From: JANQSS01 sp965249735
Lineage (GTDB): Bacteria; Bacteroidota; Bacteroidia; Chitinophagales; Saprospiraceae
Assembly: GCA_965249735.1 (NCBI GenBank)
Contig: CBDFMS010000023.1
Location: 538,673-602,672, forward strand
DNA: 64,000 nucleotides
Reading direction: 5' to 3'
Shown here piece after piece: positions 8,847 to 17,780 of the stretch. Below the pieces are notes generated by a model that saw nothing but the letters and a program-made list of their open reading frames with translations, ran no database searches and was not told the DNA's origin. Every line of letters begins with the position of its first letter. Position 1 is the first letter of the stretch. The translations under genes were made by a program, and so were the position numbers.

Positions 8847-11800
8847 CTATTTCAGAATAAGGATTTGTTTTTGGTCAATCAACTCATTTCCATTTTTGAT
8901 TAAGAGTAGATACAAACCATCCGGCAGCTCACCTATTTCCATAAGGGTTTCCCTGTTAGCCGTAATCTCTTGAGATTTCACTACGCCGCCTATGGCATTT
9001 ACAAGTATAGCCTCTGTAGCCGTATAATTCTGTGTGAATCGGAGCAGATTTGAAGCCGGATTAGGGTAAACATTTAATGACTGTTCTTCCGTCTGTCCCA
9101 TCAAATTATCCAGCGAAATGTGGCCTTCATTCCCACCTTCAAAACTTTCTGTCACCGTTACATTGATAAAATTGGAAGATAAATCATAACAATCATCAGA
9201 AATCGGTTCAATCGCAAGATTAAAACCTGCACTGACGATTAAATTACCTGTATAAGAAATGTGATATAGCTTATAAGTCCCAGCCGGAACAGAGCCAAAA
9301 TCAACGGTGCTGTCAGGCAATATTGCTAATATTATATCCGAACCGGTTGTGGCAACGAATTTGCTTTGGGCGTTGGAGGCTCCATGCGCCACCATGGTAT
9401 AATTGTCTGGAATTGTATCCCCCGTTATGACGGAAATTTCTGTTAATCCCATATTTGTAGTAATCGAGCCTGCCTCGGCAGTATCCCTGATGATGGTTAT
9501 AAAATTATCAGACAAATCAAAACACTCATCAGATAAGGATACACCGGTTATCATGTCTCCGACCTGACCTAAAAAATTCCCTGAATAGGCAACACCCCAA
9601 ACTCTGCAAGTTCCTCTGGGAGCAGTATCAAAGTCGGCGCTGTCAGCAGGTGGTATACCGAGTATTATATTGGTATCATTGGTAATCACGTAAGTGAATG
9701 CATCACCAGCAACTCCGGAATTGACAAAATGTACGATATCAGGATTTCCATCGCCGGGACATATATATTGGTTACTCTCCCCATTTGGCAAGCTAACAAG
9801 CCCCCCTTCCGGTTGGCTTCGAATAACAAGTACAAAATTGTCTGAGATACCGAAGCAGTCATCAGACAAATCCGCCGTAGCAATATTCTCACCGGCCATC
9901 CCTGTAAATAATCCCGTGTATGCAACGGCATATACCCTGCACACACCAGTCGGAACACCTTCAAAATTAATGGTATCACTTGAAACCACACCCAGAATCA
10001 TGCCTGCAGTGTCAGTTATCACATATTCGACTGGAAAGTTACTCGATGGTGCATATGTCAATATTAGTAAATCAGGATTGCCGTCATCAGTGCAAAATTC
10101 CACTTGAGTTTCCTGATCAATTGTAGCCAGATTATCTGTGGTTGGCACCCTCCGAATAACTGTAACCGGATCAGTCAGACTGAAACAGCCTGTAGCCAGG
10201 GGTTGACCTGATATTGTATCACCCACTTCAACCAGGGCACTTCCTTCAAATGACATGGCCCATATAAGGCAAACACCTTCTCCCGCGCCTTCAAAATCAA
10301 CTGTATCCGAATCTACCAAAGCCAGAACCACACCATTGTCGTCCGTTATAAAAGTTATAGAAGTATCCGCATCCGTCTGCCGAATCAGGTAGAGCTCATC
10401 CGGGTTTCCATCACCGGGACAAGTGTAGATGGTCGTACCGAGCTGAGTATATAATACACCCGGATCTACATTATTTCTTACAAATTCTACGTAGTTGTCG
10501 CTCAAGTCAAAACAAGCATCAGACAAGACATCAACAAGCAGGTTAGTTCCGGCAGTAACTAATAGATTTCCATGATAAGATAATCCGAAAACACGACAGG
10601 TACCGGCTCCGGCGCCTTCAAAATCAATTGTATCAGAGGCTGTTACAATCGTCAGTACCTGGTTGGAGTCATTGGTAACGACTAAAATAAATTCTGTACT
10701 GGCACTGTACTCAGCATCGAATGTAAATCGATCCGCCATGCCGTCACCAACGCAAAGATTAAATGAAGTCAATCCTCCGGCTGAGGCAATTTCACCGGCA
10801 TCAGGTGTGGCTCGCCGAACTTCTACTGCATTATCACTAATTGCATAACATCCATCAGACACGTCATCAATGAAGAGATTATCTCCAATTTGAATTGTCA
10901 AATTATCTACATAAGTAGCCCGCCAGATAAAACAAATACCCTCTCCCGCACCTTCAAAATCAATGGCTTGATTCGTACTAAGACCCAAAACTGTGTCATC
11001 GGCATCCGTGATAATGAATATTGTAGGAGATGGACTACTCAACAGGTTCACAGTAACGATATCGGCGATGCTGTCATCGGGGCAGGTATAGACAAGGGTA
11101 TCACCTTGCATAGTCTGAATCCGGCCTTCAGTTGGGAAGGTTCTGACGACTTCGACAAAACCCGCCGTAACGCCTAAACAAGCGCCATCACTTCTAATAT
11201 CTCCAAAATACATACCGGGTGATGCAATTAGATTACCTGTGGTAGCCACACCATAAACTCTGCATATTCCAATACCGGCGCCTTCAAAATCTACTGAACT
11301 CCCCGAAGGAATACTGAGTATGGTATCATTGGCATCCGTAATAACATAGCTGTAATTTGCTGAAGTATCAGCCCCGGGACTGATAAATGTGAGAACATCT
11401 GCAATACTGTCTCCGACACAGATGAGCTTTTGTGTCAGACCATCGTCTGTTGTTATATCACCTGCAGCTGTTGTTACCCGTGTCACTGAAATTCGGTTAT
11501 CGCTGAGCAGATAACATCCAAGGGCCAAAGCATCATTTACGGTAAGGCCTGGTTGCGCGAGGAGATCGCCGTCATAATTGAGTCCATAGACGTAGCATGT
11601 ACCTGCCGGAGCACCCTCAAAATTTGCTAGTGAATCAGTGAGGGCAAGTATTTCACCATTTTCATCTGTGATGACAAATATGTATTCGTTAGCTGTATTC
11701 GTGTGTTCAAAAATCAGAATGTCATCCTGACCATCCTGAGAACAAAATGTAGTATCCGTTATGCCGTCTATTGTATTTATAGTTGATTCGTCCGCAGACC

Positions 11801-12200
11801 CGCGAATGACGGTCACATAATTTGATGATAGTTCGTAACAAAAACTCGTGAGGACTGCATCGCCAAGTTGTTCGCCATCCGTATTTAGAATACGGCCTTT
11901 AAACGTGGCAGCATAAATACGACAGACACCGGCAGGTGCTGAAGCAAAATTAAAAACAGGGTAGGTACCTGAGGAGAGGATCACACCATTGTCATCTGTC
12001 AGCACATACATTATCGGGAATCCCCGAATATCAGCTGCTACCCTGACGATGGGACTCGCATTGCCAAGGCAAATATTTACGACCGTTTCACCGGTACTGG
12101 TTGCGATTTCGAAATCTCCGACACATTGGGAGCGAACAAAGGATGAAAAACTGGTAATAAGTAAAGAAAGCAGAAGTAAGCGATGAAATTTGAAGGCCAT
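8847..12200 (-). CDS. Large secreted repeat protein with T9SS type A sorting domain
   Basis: A signal peptide (LLLLSLLITSFSSFVRSQ) is followed by nine tandem domains of about 105-112 residues. Each contains C-x-G/D-D-G-x-x-D, then a VITD-like strand, a DFEGAGxGxCRVxG core, a YxGNL turn and an LSDxCxDLSDN segment ending in VxVxR, so each domain carries about three conserved cysteines that could form disulfides. The last about 85 residues form a T9SS type A sorting domain (LNVYPNPASNLLRFTQN, then a final strand QILILK), which directs export through the outer membrane and cell-surface attachment or release. The role is unknown; adhesin or surface polymer are guesses. It is by far the largest gene here and is monocistronic. 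Confidence 0.9.
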   Translation of the reverse strand: MAFKFHRLLLLSLLITSFSSFVRSQCVGDFEIATSTGETVVNICLGNASPIVRVAADIRGFPIMYVLTDDNGVILSSGTYPVFNFASAPAGVCRIYAATFKGRILNTDGEQLGDAVLTSFCYELSSNYVTVIRGSADESTINTIDGITDTTFCSQDGQDDILIFEHTNTANEYIFVITDENGEILALTDSLANFEGAPAGTCYVYGLNYDGDLLAQPGLTVNDALALGCYLLSDNRISVTRVTTAAGDITTDDGLTQKLICVGDSIADVLTFISPGADTSANYSYVITDANDTILSIPSGSSVDFEGAGIGICRVYGVATTGNLIASPGMYFGDIRSDGACLGVTAGFVEVVRTFPTEGRIQTMQGDTLVYTCPDDSIADIVTVNLLSSPSPTIFIITDADDTVLGLSTNQAIDFEGAGEGICFIWRATYVDNLTIQIGDNLFIDDVSDGCYAISDNAVEVRRATPDAGEIASAGGLTSFNLCVGDGMADRFTFDAEYSASTEFILVVTNDSNQVLTIVTASDTIDFEGAGAGTCRVFGLSYHGNLLVTAGTNLLVDVLSDACFDLSDNYVEFVRNNVDPGVLYTQLGTTIYTCPGDGNPDELYLIRQTDADTSITFITDDNGVVLALVDSDTVDFEGAGEGVCLIWAMSFEGSALVEVGDTISGQPLATGCFSLTDPVTVIRRVPTTDNLATIDQETQVEFCTDDGNPDLLILTYAPSSNFPVEYVITDTAGMILGVVSSDTINFEGVPTGVCRVYAVAYTGLFTGMAGENIATADLSDDCFGISDNFVLVIRSQPEGGLVSLPNGESNQYICPGDGNPDIVHFVNSGVAGDAFTYVITNDTNIILGIPPADSADFDTAPRGTCRVWGVAYSGNFLGQVGDMITGVSLSDECFDLSDNFITIIRDTAEAGSITTNMGLTEISVITGDTIPDNYTMVAHGASNAQSKFVATTGSDIILAILPDSTVDFGSVPAGTYKLYHISYTGNLIVSAGFNLAIEPISDDCYDLSSNFINVTVTESFEGGNEGHISLDNLMGQTEEQSLNVYPNPASNLLRFTQNYTATEAILVNAIGGVVKSQEITANRETLMEIGELPDGLYLLLIKNGNELIDQKQILILK
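9125..12128 (-). repeat. Nine degenerate tandem repeats of about 330 bp inside the secreted protein gene
   Basis: The nine protein domains correspond to units of about 320-335 bp. They are clearly homologous but diverged, with no two units identical. The first and ninth are most divergent: the ninth replaces the paired Cys of the core with other residues. The pattern fits old internal duplication with subsequent drift rather than recent slippage. Confidence 0.8.
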
Positions 12201-12327
12201 AATTATTAGTTCTTTGGTGATGAAACGAATTGAATCGTGTCATATAAAATTAAATAGAAATATTTTATGTCGGGCATGAAGTCGGCAAGAATTATAATAA
12301 TTGGCTATCTTCTTATAGATTTGGCGC

Positions 12328-13005
12328 ATGTCTGTACATGTGTCCATCGAATCTTCCTGGAAAAATGAGCTGGAAGAGGAATTTAACAAGCCATATTTCG
12401 ATGTGCTTGTGCGAGAAATTAAACAACGAAAACAAAACGGACGAACCATCTATCCTCCGGGACCTCTCATTTTCAATGCTTTCAATACTACACCATTCGA
12501 AGAGGTGAAGGTTGTGCTCATTGGACAAGATCCTTATCACGGACCAGGCCAAGCTATGGGCCTTTGTTTTAGTGTGCCCAAGGGCATAGCTGTTCCGGCT
12601 TCACTGAAGAACATTTACAAAGAAATGGCCCAGGACATTGGGATGGACATCCCCAATCACGGTGATTTGACTTCTTGGTCAAAACAAGGGGTATTCATGC
12701 TCAATTCCGTGTTGACGGTTGAACACAAGCAGGCAGGCAGCCACAAAAACCTCGGTTGGCAACAATTTACCGATGCCGTCATTCGAAGACTTTCAGAGCG
12801 AAAGACTAGTTTGATTTTTCTTTTATGGGGAAATTACGCCCGTACCAAAAAGGAATTAATTGACGAAATGAAGCATCATGTCCTTGAAGCTGCCCATCCC
12901 AGTCCACTGGCTAGAGGTGCATATTTCGGAAGTAAACATTTTTCGAAAACAAATCAATTATTGGAAGCACAAGGATTGGATACGATTTCGTGGACACTAA
13001 ATTAA
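12328..13005 (+). CDS. ung: Uracil-DNA glycosylase
   Basis: Removes uracil from DNA as the first step of base excision repair. The 225-residue protein has the family 1 motifs. The catalytic water-activating motif is VVLIGQDPYHGPGQAMGL (Asp and His in place), followed by FSVPKGIAVPASLKNIY, the uracil pocket segment LLWGNYARTKK, and HPSPLARGAYFGSKHFSKTN with the minor-groove HPSP loop. It is divergent from the repeat-protein gene, sharing a 127-bp promoter region. A TAnnTTTG-like box at 12316-12323 is too near the start codon to be an ordinary promoter. Confidence 0.97.
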   Translation: MSVHVSIESSWKNELEEEFNKPYFDVLVREIKQRKQNGRTIYPPGPLIFNAFNTTPFEEVKVVLIGQDPYHGPGQAMGLCFSVPKGIAVPASLKNIYKEMAQDIGMDIPNHGDLTSWSKQGVFMLNSVLTVEHKQAGSHKNLGWQQFTDAVIRRLSERKTSLIFLLWGNYARTKKELIDEMKHHVLEAAHPSPLARGAYFGSKHFSKTNQLLEAQGLDTISWTLN

Positions 13006-13044
13006 GCTTGCAAATAATTAAAATCAATTCTTGATTAATTCAAT

Positions 13045-13431
13045 ATGAAAAATAAATACATTTTTTTAGGCGCATTATTTATGATGACAGGTGTAATTCT
13101 GGGAGCATTTGGTGCGCACGCATTAAAGGATACGCTTACTGCACATGGATTGGACATTTGGAAGACAGCCGTTCTTTACCAATTTGTGCATGGCCTGGCA
13201 TTATTAAGCTTGTCAGCATTTGCGGTAGAAATATCTCTACGACACAGTCGATTGATTTATCTATTTTTTGGCGTCGGAGTATTATTATTTAGTGGATCAC
13301 TTTATATGCTAGCCACAATTTCACAGGAAAGCATTCGCTCGTTGATGGGTCCATTGACCCCCATTGGTGGGATGAGTTTTATAATAGGATGGGGTCTCAT
13401 ACTTTGGAATCTAAAAAACAAACTTAAATGA
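13045..13431 (+). CDS. DUF423 family inner-membrane protein
   Basis: A 128-residue protein with four hydrophobic helices. It carries the DUF423 signature LGAFGAHALKD near the N-terminus and TPIGGMSFIIGW near the C-terminus, as in E. coli YgdD. The biochemical role is unknown. Its stop codon overlaps the start of the carboxypeptidase gene by 4 bp, so the two are translated together. Confidence 0.9.
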   Translation: MKNKYIFLGALFMMTGVILGAFGAHALKDTLTAHGLDIWKTAVLYQFVHGLALLSLSAFAVEISLRHSRLIYLFFGVGVLLFSGSLYMLATISQESIRSLMGPLTPIGGMSFIIGWGLILWNLKNKLK

Positions 13432-14915
13432 AAACATACGCGGAGATAAAAAAATACGTACAAAAGATAGCTGATATCGACAGTGCTTCAGCCGTGCTCT
13501 CCTGGGATAAAGAAGTAAACCTTCCTACAGGCGGTGCTGAGGCCCGGACGAGGCAATTAGCTACGCTGGCCAGCATCAGTCATGAACGCACAATCAATCC
13601 CTCATTGATCGAAAACATTGACCGGCTTATCCAACAGAACGATTTGAATGAAGAAAAACAAATTAGTCTTAAACGTCTTCAGCGTGATATCCGCATGCAA
13701 TTGAAGTTCTCCTCGGAATTTGTCGAAAAGCTTTCTCAAAAAACATCAGCTGCTTATCATACCTGGATAGAAGCGCGAAAGAAATCAGACTTCAGTCATT
13801 ACGCAGGTGCACTGGATGAATTGATCATTATGAAAAGAGAGGCCGCAGATATCCTGGGTTATAACCATCATCCTTATGACGCACTATTAGATCAATACGA
13901 ACCAGAGATGACGGTTAAAATCCTTGACCGTGTTTTCAATCAACTAAAGCAAGGTCTTCTGCCTTTGTTGAATTATTATATGTCAAGGCCGCCTATCGAC
14001 GACTCGTTTTTAAAGGACTTCTATAATGAAAAAGACCAATGGGATTTTGGAATTCAGGTGCTCCGGCAAATGGGGTATAATTTTTCATGCGGTCGTCAGG
14101 ATAAGTCCCCCCACCCCTTCACCATAAGTTTTGCTACATCCGATGTCCGCGTTACAACTCGGGTAGATGAACACAATTACGCTTATATGCTTTGGAGCAC
14201 CATACATGAAGGCGGTCATGCATTGTATGAACAAGGATTAAACCCCGATGAATATGGCATGCCGTTAGGAGAAGCGGCATCACTCTCGATTCATGAATCC
14301 CAATCCCGATTATGGGAAAACCACGTTGGCCGCAGTTTGAATTTCTGGCAATATTTTTTTCCGAAACTTCAAAAGATATTTCCCCGGCAGTTAAAAGACA
14401 TAACCGTCGATCATTTTTATCAGGCCATCAATAAAATTTCACCAAACCTCATCCGGACGGAGGCTGACGAACTACACTACCATTTGCACGTACTCGTCCG
14501 CTATGAAATCGAAAAATTGATTCTAAGTGGAGAAGTCAAAACAAAGGATCTGCCTACCGTTTGGAACGAATTATATCACAGCTATCTAAACATCGAAGTA
14601 CCGAATGACGCCGATGGCATTCTTCAAGATGTACACTGGGCATTCGGTGGTTTCGGTTATTTTCCAACATATTCACTTGGCAGTTTTTACGCAGCACAAT
14701 TCTACGCAAAAGCCGAAATCGATATTCCAAATCTCAATGAAGATATCGCTTCCGGCAATATGAAACCACTACATACATGGCTAAAAACAAACATCTACCA
14801 ACATGGAAAACGCTATTTCTCGGAAGAATTGTGTAAAACGATCACAGGTAAGGAATTAGATTTAACCTACTTCCTTCAATATGTGCAAAATAAATTCGGT
14901 CACCCTGAAAAGTAA
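13428..14915 (+). CDS. M32-family metallocarboxypeptidase (carboxypeptidase Taq type)
   Basis: A cytoplasmic zinc carboxypeptidase of 495 residues, the usual length of the family. The zinc-binding motif is HEGGHALYEQG (HExxH form HEGGH), and the third ligand Glu lies in IHESQSRLWEN about 30 residues later. Other M32 hallmarks are DVRVTTR and the C-terminal GSFYAAQFY segment. The N-terminal half is helical and charged, as in the family. There is no export signal. It overlaps the DUF423 gene by 4 bp. Confidence 0.95.
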   Translation: MKTYAEIKKYVQKIADIDSASAVLSWDKEVNLPTGGAEARTRQLATLASISHERTINPSLIENIDRLIQQNDLNEEKQISLKRLQRDIRMQLKFSSEFVEKLSQKTSAAYHTWIEARKKSDFSHYAGALDELIIMKREAADILGYNHHPYDALLDQYEPEMTVKILDRVFNQLKQGLLPLLNYYMSRPPIDDSFLKDFYNEKDQWDFGIQVLRQMGYNFSCGRQDKSPHPFTISFATSDVRVTTRVDEHNYAYMLWSTIHEGGHALYEQGLNPDEYGMPLGEAASLSIHESQSRLWENHVGRSLNFWQYFFPKLQKIFPRQLKDITVDHFYQAINKISPNLIRTEADELHYHLHVLVRYEIEKLILSGEVKTKDLPTVWNELYHSYLNIEVPNDADGILQDVHWAFGGFGYFPTYSLGSFYAAQFYAKAEIDIPNLNEDIASGNMKPLHTWLKTNIYQHGKRYFSEELCKTITGKELDLTYFLQYVQNKFGHPEK

Positions 14916-14948
14916 AATTACAAACATACGTTTCTTATAATAAATTAC

Positions 14949-14974
14949 GGTGTTTTCAGATTTCGGTAAACACC
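14949..14974 (+). terminator. Weak hairpin after the carboxypeptidase gene
   Basis: GGTGTTT at 14949-14955 pairs with AAACACC at 14968-14974 over a 12-base loop, about 35 bp after the M32 stop. There is no strong T run, so termination is only a possibility. Confidence 0.3.
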
Positions 14975-15143
14975 TTATTAAACAATTACTTAACACCTTA
15001 CGGTTTCTTTTAACAGATATTAGTAATTCATGTATCCATTCACGCTGATTTTATTATTTCCGTAACATTTTATTCATTCAACCTGGAGGTGCATCTGTGC
15101 GTCTAACTACTGTATTTACATTAAATTACTAAATATTTTAGTC

Positions 15144-15851
15144 ATGAAAAACAGCATCTTTCTCGCCGTAATTTTTGGATTATTATTTACCAGTCACTGC
15201 ACTTTGGCTCAATGGCAACTTGGTGGAGAAGCAGGATTCCAGGTAAATGACACGCGTCTAAAAGGAGCCGGAGATTTTATCGGAGGGCTTCCAAAAGCAA
15301 TTATCACCCCATCAGTAAAGTTGACCGCAACTTATCATACCAGTCGTTCATTAGCATTTAAAACAGGTCTGGGATATAGTCAAAAAGGATTCCAGGTATC
15401 GGAAGGACTCAACGTTGATATTTTCAAGATCCCTGTAACCTTAGGTGCCAAACTAATTACAAAGGCCGAATATGTTGACATCCCACTTGAAGCAATCTAT
15501 TCGCTGACATCTGGAAAGACAAAATTATTTGTCAGTGGCGGAGCGCAACTCGGATATGCGACCGTGGCTAAAATTCAACCAAGAGCTACAGTTATAATAG
15601 ATATTAACCTACCCGAAATACCTGTCAATCTAAATCAATCAATTTATAACAGATTCGACATCTCGGGCACTGCCGGATTAGGATTAATTCAAGATACCGG
15701 AAATGGGAATTTAATTGTTCAAGGCAGGTACGTCCATAGCTTTACGAATTTTCTCAATAATCCGATTGTGGATTTACGTGTCAAACCATATTCATTTGAA
15801 TTTAGCTTGGGGTATCAGATGCCAATAAAGGCTCCTACTCCCAGAGCATAA
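15144..15851 (+). CDS. Outer-membrane beta-barrel protein
   Basis: A signal peptide (FLAVIFGLLFTSHCTLAQ) is followed by a 215-residue domain made of alternating amphipathic strands. Typical elements of the small Bacteroidota outer-membrane barrels are LGGEAGFQVN, AFKTGLGYSQKGFQ, YVDIPLEAIYS and SFEFSLGYQMP at the end. This is the outer_membrane_beta_barrel / PorT-like fold class. No specific role can be given. It is monocistronic, with a 228-bp upstream gap and a strong terminator directly after the gene. Confidence 0.8.
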   Translation: MKNSIFLAVIFGLLFTSHCTLAQWQLGGEAGFQVNDTRLKGAGDFIGGLPKAIITPSVKLTATYHTSRSLAFKTGLGYSQKGFQVSEGLNVDIFKIPVTLGAKLITKAEYVDIPLEAIYSLTSGKTKLFVSGGAQLGYATVAKIQPRATVIIDINLPEIPVNLNQSIYNRFDISGTAGLGLIQDTGNGNLIVQGRYVHSFTNFLNNPIVDLRVKPYSFEFSLGYQMPIKAPTPRA

Positions 15852-15860
15852 ATCAGAATA

Positions 15861-15893
15861 AAAAAAAGCATGGGTATTGACCATGCTTTTTTT
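15861..15893. terminator. Bidirectional intrinsic terminator
   Basis: A perfect 13-bp stem, AAAAAAAGCATGG at 15861-15873 against CCATGCTTTTTTT at 15881-15893, with a 7-base loop. It sits between convergent stops at 15851 and 15900 and provides a T tract on both strands. It closes both the barrel gene and the 16-kb respiratory operon. Confidence 0.9.
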
Positions 15894-15899
15894 ATTTAA

Positions 15900-16166
15900 T
15901 TATTCAATTTCAATATTTTTTCGATGATTTTTCCACCAAAGAATTCCCAGGGTGGAAACCAACAGATATGGTGCACAAAGCATGTATAATATTCCTGCAT
16001 TTAGACCGCGTCCATTTCCGCCACCTGCCTTTAAATTACTCTCAACAGCTGAACGACACATCGGGCACTGTGCCAACACATCCTGGCTTATAAAAAGCAT
16101 GATCATCAGCACCGAAAAGAGTACGATATAGGATCGAGGTATCCGAAGTTTAATCAATCTATCCAT
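15900..16166 (-). CDS. Small membrane protein with CPMC motif at the end of the oxidase operon
   Basis: An 88-residue protein with a signal or membrane segment near residues 13-32, then CPMCRSAVESNLKAGGG and a second membrane helix (LYMLCAPYLLVSTLGILWW). I do not know a named family, but the CPMC pair exposed next to the membrane could bind a metal or heme or take part in thiol chemistry. It overlaps the DUF420 gene by 8 bp and is the last gene before the terminator, so a part in cytochrome oxidase biogenesis is plausible by context only. Confidence 0.75.
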   Translation of the reverse strand: MDRLIKLRIPRSYIVLFSVLMIMLFISQDVLAQCPMCRSAVESNLKAGGGNGRGLNAGILYMLCAPYLLVSTLGILWWKNHRKNIEIE

Positions 16167-16695
16167 AGTAGGGTCTTAACATTAAATAGCAAATGGGGCC
16201 TGTCACAGCGACGTATAACCACATGGGATAGACCCATTTGGCCATGCGTTTGTGTCGATCCACCTGACCGGTAAAACCGCGTATAAAGGTAAACAAAATA
16301 AAAGGCAAAGAGATGGCAGCGAGGACCACATGTGTGATCAAGAAGAAGAAATACACGCTCCGAATTAACCCTTCACCTCCAAATCTTGTCTCTTTTGTTG
16401 TGATATGGTAAATGACGTATGATAGCAAGAATAAAGCCGAAGTAATCATGGCTAGTGTCATAGCCATCTTATGTGCTTCAACCTGACTATTTTTTATCTT
16501 AATGAGCGCATAGATCAGAATCCCGGCCGTAATTGCATTCAAAGTAGCATGTAAGGGAGGTAAAAATCCAAAGTCAATATCAGTATTAATCGTAATTCTT
16601 CGCATCAATCCAACCACTACTAATATCATCGCGCTTAATAGATAGGCAATTCGATTCAGTTGTTTCGCAAGTTTTACATTTCCGTCCATTATCAA
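16159..16695 (-). CDS. DUF420 (CtaM-like) cytochrome oxidase assembly membrane protein
   Basis: A 178-residue protein with five to six predicted helices. It matches the DUF420 family (B. subtilis YozB, called CtaM in Staphylococcus), required there for maturation of heme-copper oxidases. Recognisable segments are LPPLHATLNAITAG, KIKNSQVEAHKMAM, FFFLITHVVLAAISLP and DRHKRMAKWVYPMWLYVAVTG. The conserved His residues in these helices fit heme or copper handling. It overlaps the upstream SCO-position gene by 4 bp and the downstream CPMC gene by 8 bp. The exact start (Met1 or Met3) is uncertain. Confidence 0.88.
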   Translation of the reverse strand: MIMDGNVKLAKQLNRIAYLLSAMILVVVGLMRRITINTDIDFGFLPPLHATLNAITAGILIYALIKIKNSQVEAHKMAMTLAMITSALFLLSYVIYHITTKETRFGGEGLIRSVYFFFLITHVVLAAISLPFILFTFIRGFTGQVDRHKRMAKWVYPMWLYVAVTGPICYLMLRPYYG

Positions 16696-17252
16696 CGTTT
16701 TTTTAATGGCGGCAATAATAGTGTGGTATGCGTAACCAGTGATTCTATATCAGCACGTTCGGTCAAATTATAAACACCACGTAATTGCCCATTTCGATCG
16801 GCCAAAAGCACATTTGACCTTAGATCTTCCTTTGAGATGAGGGAATTCATTTGAGCAAATAAATTTTGATTTGTGTTGCTCTCAGCCATGTATGCTTCAT
16901 CCCAGGATATACAATCATCCTCCCGAATAATGACAAACCGAAAATCATCTTGTTTTATGAATTTTTCCACATACTCACGCAATGTAGTTGAATGCTCTTG
17001 TTGACAGGCCATGGACTCATGACTAATAATGGTTACTTTTCCCAATGCTATGTCTTTTGACATTGATTTTCCTTCGATGTTGATAGCGGAAAACTCCTTC
17101 AATGAACCCAGATCAACTAAAGTAGACAAGTGATCTTTTCTATACGACAATCCTTTTTTTAAATATTTCAGAGAAATCAACGGAAATACAACAAGTATTA
17201 TGAACAGGAGTAGCAGCGAAAATAAGATTGAACTTTTCTTTTTCTGAGTCAC
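16692..17252 (-). CDS. Divergent SCO1/SenC-position protein lacking the copper-site CxxxC
   Basis: The gene sits where Bacteroidota oxidase operons usually carry SCO1/SenC, the thioredoxin-fold copper chaperone that loads CuA. The 186-residue protein has one N-terminal membrane anchor (ILFSLLLLFIILVVFPLISL). A thioredoxin-like pattern follows: a strand before the active site (KVTIISHESMACQQEH), a middle helix, and NVLLADRNGQLRGVYNL resembling the SCO strand LIDPDGxxxGxY. Canonical SCO has CPxxC and a later His. Here only one Cys (SMACQQ) remains at that place, and the His before the last strand is not evident. So it is either a non-copper paralogue or a degenerate chaperone. The family assignment is inference from position and pattern. 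Confidence 0.6.
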   Translation of the reverse strand: MTQKKKSSILFSLLLLFIILVVFPLISLKYLKKGLSYRKDHLSTLVDLGSLKEFSAINIEGKSMSKDIALGKVTIISHESMACQQEHSTTLREYVEKFIKQDDFRFVIIREDDCISWDEAYMAESNTNQNLFAQMNSLISKEDLRSNVLLADRNGQLRGVYNLTERADIESLVTHTTLLLPPLKKR

Positions 17253-17327
17253 TATGGTGTATTACCTGAAAAAACAATGCAGTCAAGTGAACGCCATAGT
17301 TCAAAGCGATCACACCGGAAGATCTAA

Positions 17328-17753
17328 TTAGTAATCTTCCTTCTTCAATTTGGCATCAGGAATCTCATCATGCGTTTGTTCGTCGGCATGATCGGAAACA
17401 GGAACGGTTAGTTCAACACGCGTGGAGTCAATATTTCGTCTGGATTTCCAGTAGTCACCATCCCATAAAAATGCGATGACTCCCCAAATTAATAGTATAG
17501 TCGGAAGCAAGACAGATCTTGAAAGTCCTTTTACCTCGTATTTCATGTGCATGAATTCAAAGATGATGAGATACGCCTTGATAGCACTCGCTATGATCAT
17601 AACCGTACCAACTAACACACCCGAAAATTCTATTCCTTCTATCAAATATCCTTTGCCCAATAATGCAAATGCTACCTCGCAAATAGTAATAACACCCAAA
17701 ATGATGATGGTTTTTAAAAATATTTTTTTGCCTTCTTCGTATGATAAAGCCAT
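17328..17753 (-). CDS. Cytochrome c oxidase subunit IV (prokaryotic type)
   Basis: A 141-residue small subunit of the caa3-like oxidase. It has three hydrophobic helices (IIILGVITICEVAFALLG, VLVGTVMIIASAIKAYLIIFEFMHM and VLLPTILLIWGVIAFLW). The motif AIKAYLIIFEFMHMKYE corresponds to the conserved KxxLVxxxFMHLK segment of the COX4_pro family. An acidic, Lys-rich cytoplasmic tail follows. It lies directly after the large subunit III gene, as expected for this operon type. Confidence 0.9.
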   Translation of the reverse strand: MALSYEEGKKIFLKTIIILGVITICEVAFALLGKGYLIEGIEFSGVLVGTVMIIASAIKAYLIIFEFMHMKYEVKGLSRSVLLPTILLIWGVIAFLWDGDYWKSRRNIDSTRVELTVPVSDHADEQTHDEIPDAKLKKEDY

Positions 17754-17780
17754 GCTAAATGATTTGATTCTTTAAAAAGA

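Noticed and set aside
9694..10107. Long open frame on the plus strand inside the repeat protein gene
   Set aside because: It is antisense to clearly coding repeats, has no start context or family resemblance, and similar frames recur because the repeat units recur.
12316..12323. TAGATTTG as a promoter box for ung
   Set aside because: Its end lies 4 bp before the ung start codon, which would require a leaderless transcript; a chance match is likelier.
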